Source: Bathymodiolus brooksi (lineage: Eukaryota; Mollusca; Bivalvia; Mytilida; Modiolidae). From it: a stretch of 64,000 nt of DNA. The translations under genes and the position numbers were made by a program. The notes beneath the pieces were generated by a model. That model was given only the letters and a program-made list of their open reading frames with translations, searched no databases and was not told the origin of the DNA. The DNA is taken from NCBI GenBank assembly GCA_963680875.1, contig OY804580.1, positions 95,819,353 to 95,883,352 on the forward strand. The letters run 5' to 3'. Positions 11,401 through 24,950 of this stretch are shown here, in pieces (the first letter of the stretch is position 1; every line of letters starts with the position of its first letter).

Positions 11401-14293
11401 TGTGATTTTGGCTATGATGTTTAGGCTCTTTGGTGTTATTTTGCCTATCATGTTTAGGCTCTTTGGTGTGATTTTGGCTATCATGTTTAGGCTCTTTGGT
11501 GTGATTTTGGCTATGACGTTTAGGCTCTTTGGTGTGATTTTGCCTATCATGTTTAGGCTCTTTGGTGTGATTTTGGCTATGACGTTTAGGCTCTTTGGTG
11601 TGATTTTGGCTATCATGTTTAGGCTCTTTGGTGCTATTTTGGTTATCATGTTTAGGCTCTTTGGTGTTATTTTGGCTATGATGTTTCGGCTCTTTGGTGT
11701 TATTTTGGCTATCATGTTTCGGCTCTTTGGTATGATTTTGGGTATCATGTTTAGACTCTTTGGTGTTATTTTGACTATCATGTTTCGGCTCTTTGGCTTT
11801 ATTTTGGCTATCATGCTTAGGCTCTTTGGTGTTATTTTGGCTATCATGTTTCGGCTCTTTGGTGTTATTTTGGCTATCATGTTTCGGCTCTTTGGTTTGA
11901 TTTTGACTATCATGTTTAGGCTCTTTGGTGTTATTTTGGCTATCATGTTTAGGCTCTTTGGTGTTATTTTGGCTATCATGTTTAGGCTCTTTGGTGTTAT
12001 TTTGGCTATCATGTTTAGGCTCTTTAGTGTGATTTTGGCTATCATGTGTAGGCTCTTTGGTGTTATTTTGGCTATCATGTGTAGGCTCTTTGGTGTTATT
12101 TTGGCTATCATGTTTAGGCTGTTTGGTGTGATTTTGGCTATCATGTTTAGGCTCTTTGGTGTTATTTTGGCTATCATGTTTTGTCTCTTTGGTGTTATTT
12201 TGGCTATCATGTTTAGGCTCTTTGGTGTGATTTTGGCTATCATGTTTAGGCTCTTTGGTGTTATTTTGGCTGTCATGTTTAGGCTCTTTGGTGTTATTTT
12301 GGCTATCATGTTTAGGCTCTTTAGTGTGATTTTGGCTATCATGTGTAGGCTCTTTGGTGTTATTTTGGCTATCATGTGTAGGCTCTTTGGTGTTATTTTG
12401 GCTATCATGTTTAGGCTGTTTGGTGTGATTTTGGCTATCATGTTTAGGCTCTTTGGTGTTATTTTGGCTATCATGTTTCGTCTCTTTGGTGTTATTTTGG
12501 CTATCATGTTTAGGCTCTTTGGTGTGATTTTGGCTATCATGTTTAGGCTCTTTGGTGTTATTTTGGCTGTCATGTTTAGGCTCTTTGGTGTTATTTTGGC
12601 TATCATGTTTAGGCTCTTTAGTGTGATTTTGGCTATCATGTGTAGGCTCTTTGGTGTTATTTTTGCTATCATGTTTCGTCTCTTTGGTGTTATTTTGGCT
12701 ATCATGTTTAGGCTCTTTGGTGTTATTTTTGCTATCATGTTTAGGCTCTTCAGTGTTATTTTGGCTATCATGTTTCGGCTCTTTGGTGTTATTTTTGCTA
12801 TCATGTTTCGTCTCTTTGGTGTTATTTTGGCTATCATGTTTAGGCTCTTTGGTGTTATTTTGGCTATGATATTTAGGCTCTTTGGTGTTATTTTGGCTGT
12901 CATGTTTAGGCTCTTTGGTGTTATTTTGGCTATCATGTTTCGGCTCTTTGGTGTTATTTTGGCTATCATGTTTAGGCTCTTTGGTGTGATTTTGGCTATC
13001 ATGTTTCGGTTCTTTGGTGTTATTTTGGCTATCATGTTTAGGCTCTTTGGTGTTATTTTGGCTATCATGTTTAGGCTCTTTGGTGTTATTTTGACTATCA
13101 TGTTTCGGTTCTTTGGTGTTATTTTGGCTATCATGTTTAGGCTCTTTGGTGTTATTTTTGCTATCATGTTTCGTCTCTTTGGTGTTATTTTGCCTATCAT
13201 GTTTAGGCTCTTTGGTGTTATTTTGGCTATGATGTTTAGGCTCTTTGGTGTTATTTTGGCTGTCATGTTTAGGCTCTTTGGTGTGATTTTGGCTATCATG
13301 TTTCTGTTCTTTGGTGTTATTTTGGCTATCATGTTTAGGCTCTTTGGTGTTATTTTGGCTATCATGTTTAGGCTCTTTGGTGTTATTTTGAATATCATGT
13401 TTAGGCTCTTTGGTGTTATTTTGGCTATCATGTTTAGGCTCTGGTGTTATTTTGGCTATGATGTTTAGACTCTTTGGTTTTATTTTGGCTATCATGTTTA
13501 GGCTCTTTGGTGTGATTTTGGCTATCATGTTTAGGCTCTTCAGTGTTATTTTGGCTATCATGTTTAGGCTCTTTGGTATTATTTTGGCTATCATGTTTAG
13601 GCTCTTTGGTGTTATTTTGGCTATCATGTTTAGACTCTTTGGTGTTATTTTGACTATCATGTTTATGCTCTTTGGTGTGATTTTGGCTATCATGTTTAGG
13701 CTCTTTGGTGTAATTTTGACTATCATGTGTAGGCTCTTTGATGTGATTTTGGCTATCATGTTTAGGCTCTTTGGTGTTATTTTGGCTATCATGTTTAGGC
13801 TCTTTGGTGTGATTTTGACTATCATGTTTAGGCTCTTTGGTGTTATTTTGGCTATCATGTTTCGGCTCTTTGGTGTTATTTTGGCTATAATGTTTAGGCT
13901 CTTTGGTGTGATTTTGGCTATCATGTTTAGGCTCTTTGGTGTTATTTTGGCTATCATGTTTAGGCTCTTTGGTGTGATTTTGACTATCATGTTTAGGCTC
14001 TTTGGTGTTATTTTGGCTATCATGTTTCGTCTCTTTGGTGTTATTTTGGCTATCATGTTTAGGCTGTTTGGTGTTATTTTGGCTATCATGTTTCGTCTCT
14101 TTGGTGTTATTTTGGCTATCATGTTTAGGCTCTTTGGTGTGATTTTGGCTATCATGTTTAGGCTCTTTGGTGTTATTTTGGCTATCATGTTTAGGCTCTT
14201 TGGTGTTATTTTGGCTATCATGTTTAGGCTCTTTAGTGTGATTTTGGCTATCATGTGTAGGCTCTTTGGTGTTATTTTTGCTATCATGTTTCG
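8463..14293. repeat. Higher-order block A, copy 2 (5,831 bp)
   Basis: Tandem duplicate of the preceding block, directly abutting it, with the same order of variant monomers and indels. Very few differences (at least four noticed by eye) imply well over 99% identity and a recent duplication. Its last part (about 12.65-13.45 kb) reappears again at about 14.27-14.99 kb. Confidence 0.85.
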
Positions 14294-17200
14294 TCTCTTT
14301 GGTGTTATTTTGGCTATCATGTTTAGGCTCTTTGGTGTTATTTTTGCTATCATGTTTAGGCTCTTCAGTGTTATTTTGGCTATCATGTTTCGGCTCTTTG
14401 GTGTTATTTTTGCTATCATGTTTCGTCTCTTTGGTGTTATTTTGGCTATCATGTTTAGGCTCTTTGGTGTTATTTTGGCTATGATATTTAGGCTCTTTGG
14501 TGTTATTTTGGCTGTCATGTTTAGGCTCTTTGGTGTTATTTTGGCTATCATGTTTCGGTTCTTTGGTGTTATTTTGGCTATCATGTTTAGGCTCTTTGGT
14601 GTTATTTTGGCTATCATGTTTAGGCTCTTTGGTGTTATTTTGACTATCATGTTTCGGTTCTTTGGTGTTATTTTGGCTATCATGTTTAGGCTCTTTGGTG
14701 TTATTTTTGCTATCATGTTTCGTCTCTTTGGTGTTATTTTGCCTATCATGTTTAGGCTCTTTTGTGTTATTTTGGTTATGATGTTTAGGCTCTTTGGTGT
14801 TATTTTGGCTGTCATGTTTAGGCTCTTTGGTGTGATTTTGGCTATCATGTTTCGGTTCTTTGGTGTTATTTTGGCTATCATGTTTAGGCTCTTTGGTGTT
14901 ATTTTGGCTATCATGTTTAGGCTCTTTGGTGTTATTTTGACTATCATGTTTAGGCTCTTTGCTGTTATTTTGGCTATCATGTTTAGGCTCTGGTGTTATT
15001 TTGGCTATGATGTTTAGACTCTTTAGTTTTATTTTGGCTATCATGTTTAGGCTCTTTGGTGTGATTTTGGCTATCATGTTTAGGCTCTTCAGTGTTATTT
15101 TGGCTATCATGTTTAGGCTCTTTGGTATTATTTTGGCTATCATGTTTAGGCTCTTTGGTGTTATTTTGGCTATCATGTTTAGACTCTTTGGTGTTATTTT
15201 GACTATCATGTTTATGCTCTTTGGTGTGATTTTGGCTATCATGTTTAGGCTCTTTGGTGTAATTTTGACTATCATGTGTGGGCTCTTTGATGTGATTTTG
15301 GCCATCATGTTTAGGCTCTTTGGTGTTATTTTGGCTATCATGTTTAGGCTCTTTGGTGTGATTTTGACTACCATGTTTAGGCTCTTTGGTGTTATTTTGG
15401 CTATCATGTTTCGGCTCTTTGGTGTTATTTTGGCTATCATGTTTCGGTTCTTTGGTGTTATTTTGGCTATCATGTTTAGGCTCTTTGGTGTTATTTTGGC
15501 TATCATGTTTAGGCTCTTTGGTGTTATTTTGACTATCATGTTTCGGTTCTTTGGTGTTATTTTGGCTATCATGTTTAGGCTCTTTGGTGTTATTTTTGCT
15601 ATCATGTTTCGTCTCTTTGGTGTTATTTTGCCTATCATGTTTAGGCTCTTTGGTGTGATTTTGGCTATCATGTTTAGGCTCTTTGGTGTGATTTTGGCTA
15701 TGACGTTTAGGCTCTTTGGTGTGATTTTGCCTATCATGTTTAGGCTCTTTGGTGTGATTTTGGCTATGACGTTTAGGCTCTTTGGTGTGATTTTGGCTAT
15801 CATGTTTAGGCTCTTTGGTGTTATTTTGGTTATCAAGTTTAGGCTCTTTGGTGTTATTTTGGCTATGATGTTTCGGCTCTTTGGTGTTATTTTGGCTATC
15901 ATGTTTCGGCTCTTTGGTATGATTTTGGCTATCATGTTTAGACTCTTTGGTGTTATTTTGACTATCATGTTTCGGCTCTTTGGCTTTATTTTGGCTATCA
16001 TGCTTAGGCTCTTTGGTGTTATTTTGGCTATCATGTTTCGGCTCTTTGGTGTTATTTTGGCTATCATGTTTCGGCTCTTTGGTTTGATTTTGACTATCAT
16101 GTTTAGGCTCTTTGGTGTTATTTTGGCTATCATGTTTAGGCTCTTTGGTGTTATTTTGGCTATCATGTTTAGGCTCTTTGGTGTTATTTTGGCTATCATG
16201 TTTAGGCTCTTTAGTGTGATTTTGGCTATCATGTGTAGGCTCTTTGGTGTTATTTTGGCTATCATGTGTAGGCTCTTTGGTGTTATTTTGGCTATCATGT
16301 TTAGGCTGTTTGGTGTGATTTTGGCTATCATGTTTAGGCTCTTTGGTGTTATTTTGGCTATCATGTTTCGTCTCTTTGGTGTTATTTTGGCTATCATGTT
16401 TAGGCTCTTTGGTGTGATTTTGGCTATCATGTTTAGGCTCTTTGGTGTTATTTTGGCTGTCATGTTTAGGCTCTTTGGTGTTATTTTGGCTATCATGTTT
16501 AGGCTCTTTAGTGTGATTTTGGCTATCATGTGTAGGCTCTTTGGTGTTATTTTGGCTATCATGTGTAGGCTCTTTGGTGTTATTTTGGCTATCATGTTTA
16601 GGCTGCTTGGTGTGATTTTGGCTATCATGTTTAGGCTCTTTGGTGTTATTTTGGCTATCATGTTTCGTCTCTTTGGTGTTATTTTGGCTATCATGTTTAG
16701 GCTCTTTGGTGTGATTTTGGCTATCATGTTTAGGCTCTTTGGTGTTATTTTGGCTGTCATGTTTAGGCTCTTTGGTGTTATTTTGGCTATCATGTTTAGG
16801 CTCTTTAGTGTGATTTTGGCTATCATGTGTAGGCTCTTTGGTGTTATTTTTGCTATCATGTTTCGTCTCTTTGGTGTTATTTTGGCTATCATGTTTAGGC
16901 TCTTTGGTGTTATTTTTGCTATCATGTTTAGGCTCTTCAGTGTTATTTTGGCTATCATGTTTCGGCTCTTTGGTGTTATTTTTGCTATCATGTTTCGTCT
17001 CTTTGGTGTTATTTTGGCTATCATGTTTAGGCTCTTTGGTGTTATTTTGGCTATGATATTTAGGCTCTTTGGTGTTATTTTGGCTGTCATGTTTAGGCTC
17101 TTTGGTGTTATTTTGGCTATCATGTTTCGGCTCTTTGGTGTTATTTTGGCTATCATGTTTAGGCTCTTTGGTGTGATTTTGGCTATCATGTTTCGGTTCT

Positions 17201-18160
17201 TTGGTGTTATTTTGGCTATCATGTTTAGGCTCTTTGGTGTTATTTTGGCTATCATGTTTAGGCTCTTTGGTGTTATTTTGACTATCATGTTTCGGTTCTT
17301 TGGTGTTATTTTGGCTATCATGTTTAGGCTCTTTGGTGTTATTTTTGCTATCATGTTTCGTCTCTTTGGTGTTATTTTGCCTATCATGTTTAGGCTCTTT
17401 GGTGTTATTTTGGCTATGATGTTTAGGCTCTTTGGTGTTATTTTGGCTGTCATGTTTAGGCTCTTTGGTGTGATTTTGGCTATCATGTTTCTGTTCTTTG
17501 GTGTTATTTTGGCTATCATGTTTAGGCTCTTTGGTGTTATTTTGGCTATCATGTTTAGGCTCTTTGGTGTTATTTTGAATATCATGTTTAGGCTCTTTGG
17601 TGTTATTTTGGCTATCATGTTTAGGCTCTGGTGTTATTTTGGCTATGATGTTTAGACTCTTTGGTTTTATTTTGGCTATCATGTTTAGGCTCTTTGGTGT
17701 GATTTTGGCTATCATGTTTAGGCTCTTCAGTGTTATTTTGGCTATCATGTTTAGGCTCTTTGGTATTATTTTGGCTATCATGTTTAGGCTCTTTGGTGTT
17801 ATTTTGGCTATCATGTTTAGACTCTTTGGTGTTATTTTGACTATCATGTTTATGCTCTTTGGTGTGATTTTGGCTATCATGTTTAGGCTCTTTGGTGTAA
17901 TTTTGCTTATCATGTGTAGGCTCTTTGATGTGATTTTGGCTATCATGTTTAGGCTCTTTGGTGTTATTTTGGCTATCATGTTTAGGCTCTTTGGTGTGAT
18001 TTTGACTATCATGTTTAGGCTCTTTGGTGTTATTTTGGCTATCATGTTTCGGCTCTTTGGTGTTATTTTGGCTATCATGTTTAGGCTCTTTGGTGTTATT
18101 TTGGCTATCATGTTTAGGCTCTTTGGTGTGATTTTGACTATCATGTTTAGGCTCTTTGGT
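14294..18160. repeat. Mosaic region with partial third copies of block A
   Basis: About 15.7-18.05 kb matches 11.5-13.86 kb at an offset of 4,187 bp (for example landmarks at 12,651 and 16,838; 13,410 and 17,597). About 14.96-15.69 kb matches 19.28-20.01 kb at an offset of 4,319 bp. Distinctive singletons include AAGTTTAGG at about 15,835 and GCTGCTTGG at about 16,602. The region joins A-type and B-type material. Confidence 0.7.
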
Positions 18161-21100
18161 GTGATTTGGGTTATCATGTTTAGGCTCTTTGGTGTTATTT
18201 TGGCTATCATGTTTAGGCTCTTTGGTGTGATTTTGGCTATCATGTTTAGGCTCTTTGGTGTTATTTTGGCTATCATGTTTAGACTCTTTGGTGTTATTTT
18301 GACTATCATGTTTAGGCTCTTCAGTCTTATTTTGGCTATCATGTTTCGTCTCTTTGGTGTTATTTTGGCTATCATGTTTAGGCTGTTTGGTGTTATTTTG
18401 GCTATCATGTTTCGTCTCTTTGGTGTTATTTTGGCTATCATGTTTAGGCTCTTTGGTGTGATTTTGGCTATCATGTTTAGGCTCTTTGGTGTTATTTTGG
18501 CTATCATGTTTAGGCTCTTTGGTGTTATTTTGACTATCATGTTTAGGCTCTTTAGTGTGATTTTGGCTATCATGTGTAGGCTCTTTGGTGTTATTTTTGC
18601 TATCATGTTTCGTCTCTTTGGTGTTATTTTGGCTATCATGTTTAGGCTCTTTGGTGTTATTTTTGCTATCATGTTTAGGCTCTTCAGTGTTATTTTGGCT
18701 ATCATGTTTCGGCTCTTTGGTGTTATTTTTGCTATCATGTTTCGTCTCTTTGGTGTTATTTTGGCTATCATGTTTAGGCTCTTTGGTGTTATTTTGGCTA
18801 TGATATTTAGGCTCTTTGTTGTTATTTTGGCTGTCATGTTTAGGCTCTTTGGTGTTATTTTGGCTATCATGTTTCGGTTCTTTGGTGTTATTTTGGCTAT
18901 CATGTTTAGGCTCTTTGGTGTTATTTTGGCTATCATGTTTAGGCTCTTTGGTGTTATTTTGACTATCATGTTTCGGTTCTTTGGTGTTATTTTGGCTATC
19001 ATGTTTAGGCTCTTTGGTGTTATTTTTGCTATCATGTTTCGTCTCTTTGGTGTTATTTTGCCTATCATGTTTAGGCTCTTTTGTGTTATTTTGGCTATGA
19101 TGTTTAGGCTCTTTGGTGTTATTTTGGCTGTCATGTTTAGGCTCTTTGGTGTGATTTTGGCTATCATGTTTCGGTTCTTTGGTGTTATTTTGGCTATCAT
19201 GTTTAGGCTCTTTGGTGTTATTTTGGCTATCATGTTTAGGCTCTTTGGTGTTATTTTGACTATCATGTTTAGGCTCTTTGCTGTTATTTTGGCTATCATG
19301 TTTAGGCTCTGGTGTTATTTTGGCTATGATGTTTAGACTCTTTAGTTTTATTTTGGCTATCATGTTTAGGCTCTTTGGTGTGATTTTGGCTATCATGTTT
19401 AGGCTCTTCAGTGTTATTTTGGCTATCATGTTTAGGCTCTTTGGTATTATTTTGGCTATCATGTTTTGGCTCTTTGGTGTTATTTTGGCTATCATGTTTA
19501 GACTCTTTGGTGTTATTTTGACTATCATGTTTATGCTCTTTGGTGTGATTTTGGCTATCATGTTTAGGCTCTTTGGTGTAATTTTGACTATCATGTGTGG
19601 GCTCTTTGATGTGATTTTGGCCATCATGTTTAGGCTCTTTGGTGTTATTTTGGCTATCATGTTTAGGCTCTTTGGTGTGATTTTGACTACCATGTTTAGG
19701 CTCTTTGGTGTTATTTTGGCTATCATGTTTCGGCTCTTTGGTGTTATTTTGGCTATCATGTTTCGGTTCTTTGGTGTTATTTTGGCTATCATGTTTAGGC
19801 TCTTTGGTGTTATTTTGGCTATCATGTTTAGGCTCTTTGGTGTTATTTTGACTATCATGTTTCGGTTCTTTGGTGTTATTTTGGCTATCATGTTTAGGCT
19901 CTTTGGTGTTATTTTTGCTATCATGTTTCGTCTCTTTGGTGTTATTTTGCCTATCATGTTTAGGCTCTTTGGTGTTATTTTGGCTATCATGTTTAGGCTC
20001 TTTGGTGTTATTTTGGCTGTCATGTTTAGGCTCTTTGGTGTGATTTTGGCTATCATGTTTCTGTTCTTTGGTGTTATTTTGGCTATCATGTTTAGGCTCT
20101 TTGGTGTTATTTTGGCTATCATGTTTAGGATCTTTGGTGTTATTTTGAATATCATGTTTAGGCTCTTTGGTGTTATTTTGGCTATCATGTTTAGGCTCTT
20201 TGGTGTTATTTTGGCTATGATGTTTAGACTCTTTGGTTTTATTTTGGCTATCATGTTTAGGCTCTTTGGTGTGATTTTGGCTATAATGTTTAGGCTCTTC
20301 AGTGTTATTTTGGCTATCATGTTTAGGCTCTTTGGTATTATTTTGGCTATCATGTTTAGGCTCTTTGGTGTTATTTTGGCTATCATGTTTAGACTCTTTG
20401 GTGTTATTTTGACTATCATGTTTATGCTCTTTGGTGTGATTTTGGCTATCATGTTTAGGCTCTTTGGTGTAATTTTGACTATCATGTGTAGGCTCTTTGA
20501 TGTGATTTTGGCTATCATGTTTAGGCTCTTTGGTGTGATTTTGGCTATCATGTTTAGGCTCTTTGGTGTGATTTTGACTATCATGTTTAGGCTCTTTGGT
20601 GTTATTTTGGCTATCATGTTTCGGCTCTTTGGTGTTATTTTGGCTATCATGTTTAGGCTCTTTGGTGTGATTTTGGCTATCATGTTTAGGCTCTTTGGTG
20701 TTATTTTGGCTATCATGTTTAGGCTCTTTGGTGTTATTTTGGCTATCATGTTTAGGCTCTTTGGTGTTATTTTGGCTATCATGTTTAGGCTCTTTGGTGT
20801 TATTTTGGCTATCATGTTTAGGCTCTTTGGTGTGATTTTGGCTATCATGTTTAGGCTCTTTGGTGTGATTTTGGCTATCATGTTTAGGCTCTTTGTTGTT
20901 ATTTTGGCTATCATGTTTTGGCTCTTTGGTGTTATTTTGAATATCATGTTTAGGCTCTTTGGTGTGATTTTGGCTATCATGTTTATGCTCTTTGGTTAGA
21001 TTTTGGCTATCATGTTTAGGCTCTTTGATGTGATTTTGGCTATCATGTTTGGGCTGTTTGGTTTTTATTATGGCTATCATGCTTAGGCTCTTTAGTGTTA

Positions 21101-24100
21101 TTTTGGCTATCATGTTTTGGCTCTTTGGTGTTATTATGGCTATCATGTTTAGGCTCTTTGGTGTGATTTGGGTTATCATGTTTAGGCTCTTTGGTGTTAT
21201 TTTGGCTATCATGTTTAGGCTCTTTGGTGTAATTTTGGCTATGATGTTTAGGCTCTTTGGTGTTATTTTGGCTGTCATGTTTAGGCTCTTTGGTGTGATT
21301 TTGGCTATCATGTTTCGGTTCTTTGGTGTTATTTTGGCTATCATGTTTAGGCTCTTTGTTGTTATTTTGGCTATCATGTTTAGGCTCTTTGGTGTTATTT
21401 TGACTATCATGTTTAGGCTCTTTGCTGTTATTTTGGCTATCATGTTTAGGCTTTGGTGTTATTTTGGCTATGATGTTTAGACTCTTTAGTTTTATTTTGG
21501 CTATCATGTTTAGGCTCTTTGGTGTGATTTTGGCTATCATGTTTAGGCTCTTCAGTGTTATTTTGGCTATCATGTTTAGGCTCTTTGGTATTATTTTGGC
21601 TATCATGTTTAGGCCCTTTGGTGTTATTTTGGCTATCATGTTTATACTCTTTGGTGTTATTTTGACTATCATGTTTATGCCCTTTGGTGTGATTTTGGCT
21701 ATCATGTTTAGGCTCTTTGGTGTAATTTTGACTATCATGTGTGGGCTCTTTGATGTGATTTTGGCCATCATGTTTAGGCTCTTTGGTGTTATTTTGGCTA
21801 TCATGTTTAGGCTCTTTGGTGTGATTTTGACTATCATGTTTAGGCTCTTTGGTGTTATTTTGGCTATCATGTTTCGGCTCTTTGGTGTTATTTTGGCTAT
21901 CATGTTTAGGCTCTTTGGTGTGAATTTGGCTATCATGTTTCGGTTCTTTGGTGTTATTTTGGCTATCATGTTTAGGCTCTTTGGTGTTATTTTGGCTATC
22001 ATGTTTAGGCTCTTTGGTGTTATTTTGACTATCATGTTTCGGTTCTTTGGTGTTATTTTGGCTATCATGTTTAGGCTCTTTGGTGTTATTTTTGCTATCA
22101 TGTTTCGTCTCTTTGGTGTTATTTTGCCTATCATGTTTAGGCTCTTTGGTGTTATTTTGGCTGTCATGTTTAGGCTCTTTGGTGTGATTTTGGCTATCAT
22201 GTTTCTGTTCTTTGGTGTTATTTTGGCTATCATGTTTAGGCTCTTTGGTGTTATTTTGGCTATCATGTTTAGGCTCTTTGGTGTTATTTTGAATATCATG
22301 TTTAGGCTCTTTGGTGTTATTTTGGCTATCATGTTTAGGCTCTGGTGTTATTTTGGCTATGATGTTTAGACTCTTTGGTTTTATTTTGGCTATTATGTTT
22401 AGGCTCTTTGGTGTGATTTTGGCTATAATGATTAGGCTCTTCAGTGTTATTTTGGCTATCATGTTTAGGCTCTTTGGTATTATTTTGGCTATCATGTTTA
22501 GGCTCTTTGGTGTTATTTTGGCTATCATGTTTAGACTCTTTGGTGTTATTTTGACTATCATGTTTATGCTCTTTGGTGTGATTTTGGCTATCATGTTTAG
22601 GCTCTTTGGTGTAATTTTGACTATCATGTGTAGGCTCTTTGATGTGATTTTGGCTATCATGTTTAGGCTCTTTGGTGTTATTTTGGCTATCATGTTTAGG
22701 CTCTTTGGTGTGATTTTGACTATCATGTTTAGGCTCTTTGGTGTTATTTTGGCTATCATGTTTCGGCTCTTTGGTGTTATTTTGGCTATCATGTTTAGGC
22801 TCTTTGGTGTGATTTTGGCTATCATGTTTAGGCTCTTTGGTGTTATTTTGGCTATCATGTTTAGGCTCTTTGTTGTTATTTTTGCTATCATGTTTAGGCT
22901 CTTTGGTGTTATTTTGGCTATCATGTTTAGGCTCTTTGGTGTTATTTTGGCTATCATGTTTAAGCTCTTTGGTGTTATTTTGGCTATCATGTTTAGGCTC
23001 TTTGGTGTGATTTTGGCTATCATGTTTAGGCTCTTTGGTGTGATTTTGGCTATCATGCTTAGGCTCTTTGCTGTTATTTTGGCTATCATGTTTTGGCTCT
23101 TTGGTGTTATTTTGAATATCATGTTTAGGCTCTTTGGTGTTATTTTGGCTATCATGTTTTGGCTCTTTGGTGTGATTATGGCTATCATGTTTAGGCTCTT
23201 TGGTGTGATTTGGGTTATCATGTTTAGGCTCTTTGGTGTTATTTTGGCTATCATGTTTAGGCTCTTTGGTGTGATTTTGGCTATCATGTTTAGGCTCTTT
23301 GGTGTTATTTTGGCTATCATATTTAGACTCTTTGGTGTTATTTTGACTATCATGTTTAGGCTCTTCAGTCTTATTTTGGCTATCATGTTTAGGCTCTTTG
23401 GTGTGATTTGGGTTATCATGTTTAGGCTCTTTGGTGTGATTTTGGCTATCATGTTTAGGCTCTTTGGTGTGATTTTGGCTATCATGTTTAGGCTCTTTGG
23501 TGTTATTTTGGCTATCATGTTTAGGCTCTTTGGTGTGATTTTGGCTATGATGTTTAGGCTCTTTGGTGTTATTTTGGCTGTCATGTTTAGGCTCTTTGGT
23601 GTGATTTTGGCTATCATGTTTAGGTTCTTTGGTGTTATTTTGGCTATCATGTTTAGGCTCTTTGGTGTTATTTTGGCTATCATGTTTAGGCTCTTTGGTG
23701 TTATTTTGACTATCATGTTTAGGCTCTTTGGTGTTATTTTGGCTATCATGTTTAGGCTCTGGTGTTATTTTGGCTATGATGTTTAGACTCTTTGGTTTTA
23801 TTTTGGCTATCATGTTTAGGCTCTTTGGTGTGATTTTGGCTATCATGTTTAGGCTCTTCAGTGTTATTTTGGCTATCATGTTTAGGCTCTTTGGTATTAT
23901 TTTGGCTATCATGTTTAGGCTCTTTGGTGTTATTTTGGCTATCATGTTTAGACTCTTTGGTGTTATTTTGACTATCATGTTTATGCTCTTTGGTGTGATT
24001 TTGGCTATCATGTTTAGGCTCTTTGGTGTAATTTTGACTATCATGTGTAGGCTCTTTGATGTGATTTTGGCTATCATGTTTAGGCTCTTTGGTGTTATTT

Positions 24101-24950
24101 TGGCTATCATGTTTAGGCTCTTTGGTGTGATTTTGACTATCATGTTTAGGCTCTTTGGTGTTATTTTGGCTATCATGTTTCGGCTCTTTGGTGTTATTTT
24201 GGCTATCATGTTTAGGCTCTTTGGTGTGATTTTGGCTATCATGTTTAGGCTCTTTGGTGTTATTTTGGCTATCATGTTTAGGCTCTTTGGTGTTATTTTG
24301 GCTATCATGTTTAGGCTCTTTGGTGTTATTTTGGCTATCATGTTTAGGCTCTTTGGTGTTATTTTGGCTATCATGTTTAGGCTCTTTGGTGTGATTTTGG
24401 CTATCATGTTTAGGCTCTTTGGTGTGATTTTGGCTATCATGTTTAGGCTCTTTGCTGTTATTTTGGCTATCATGTTTTGGCTCTTTGGTGTTATTTTGAA
24501 TATCATGTTTAGGCTCTTTGGTGTGATTTTGGCTATCATGTTAATGCTCTTTGGTGTGATTTTGGCTATCATGTTTAGGCTCTTTGATGTTATTATGGCT
24601 ATCATGTTTAGGCTCTTTGGTGTGATTTGGGTTATCATGTTTAGGCTCTTTGGTGTTATTTTGGCTATCATGTTTAGGCTCTTTGGTGTGATTTTGGCTA
24701 TCATGTTTAGGCTCTTTGGTGTTATTTTGGCTATCATGTTTAGACTCTTTGGTGTTATTTTGACTATCATGTTTAGGCTCTTCAGTCTTATTTTGGCTAT
24801 CATGTTTAGGCTCTTTGGTGTGATTTGGGTTATCATGTTTAGGCTCTTTGGTGTGATTTTGGCTATCATGCTTAGGCTCTTTAGTGTTATTTTGGCTATC
24901 ATGTTTTGGCTCTTTGGTGTTATTATGGCTATCATGTTTAGGCTCTTTGG
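18161..24950. repeat. Higher-order block B, copy 1 (~6.8 kb)
   Basis: The landmark order recurs downstream, with the offset changing from 6,791 and 6,790 (18.2-18.7 kb) to 6,889 (19.3-21.4 kb), 6,922 (about 22.3 kb) and 6,955 (23.7-24.9 kb). Shared marks include GTGATTTGGGTTATC, the CTCTGGTG deletions, CTATAATG, and the +1 insertion GGTTTTTATTATGG (about 21,060 and 27,949). The two later steps are exactly one monomer each and the first large step is three. Confidence 0.8.

Noticed and set aside
14959..17655. Plus-strand (MFRLFGVILAI)n frame as a multi-pass membrane protein
   Set aside because: The hydrophobic text is a by-product of the T-rich unit. No topology other than the 11-residue period is present, and the frame ends at the CTCTGGTG deletion that recurs in the array.
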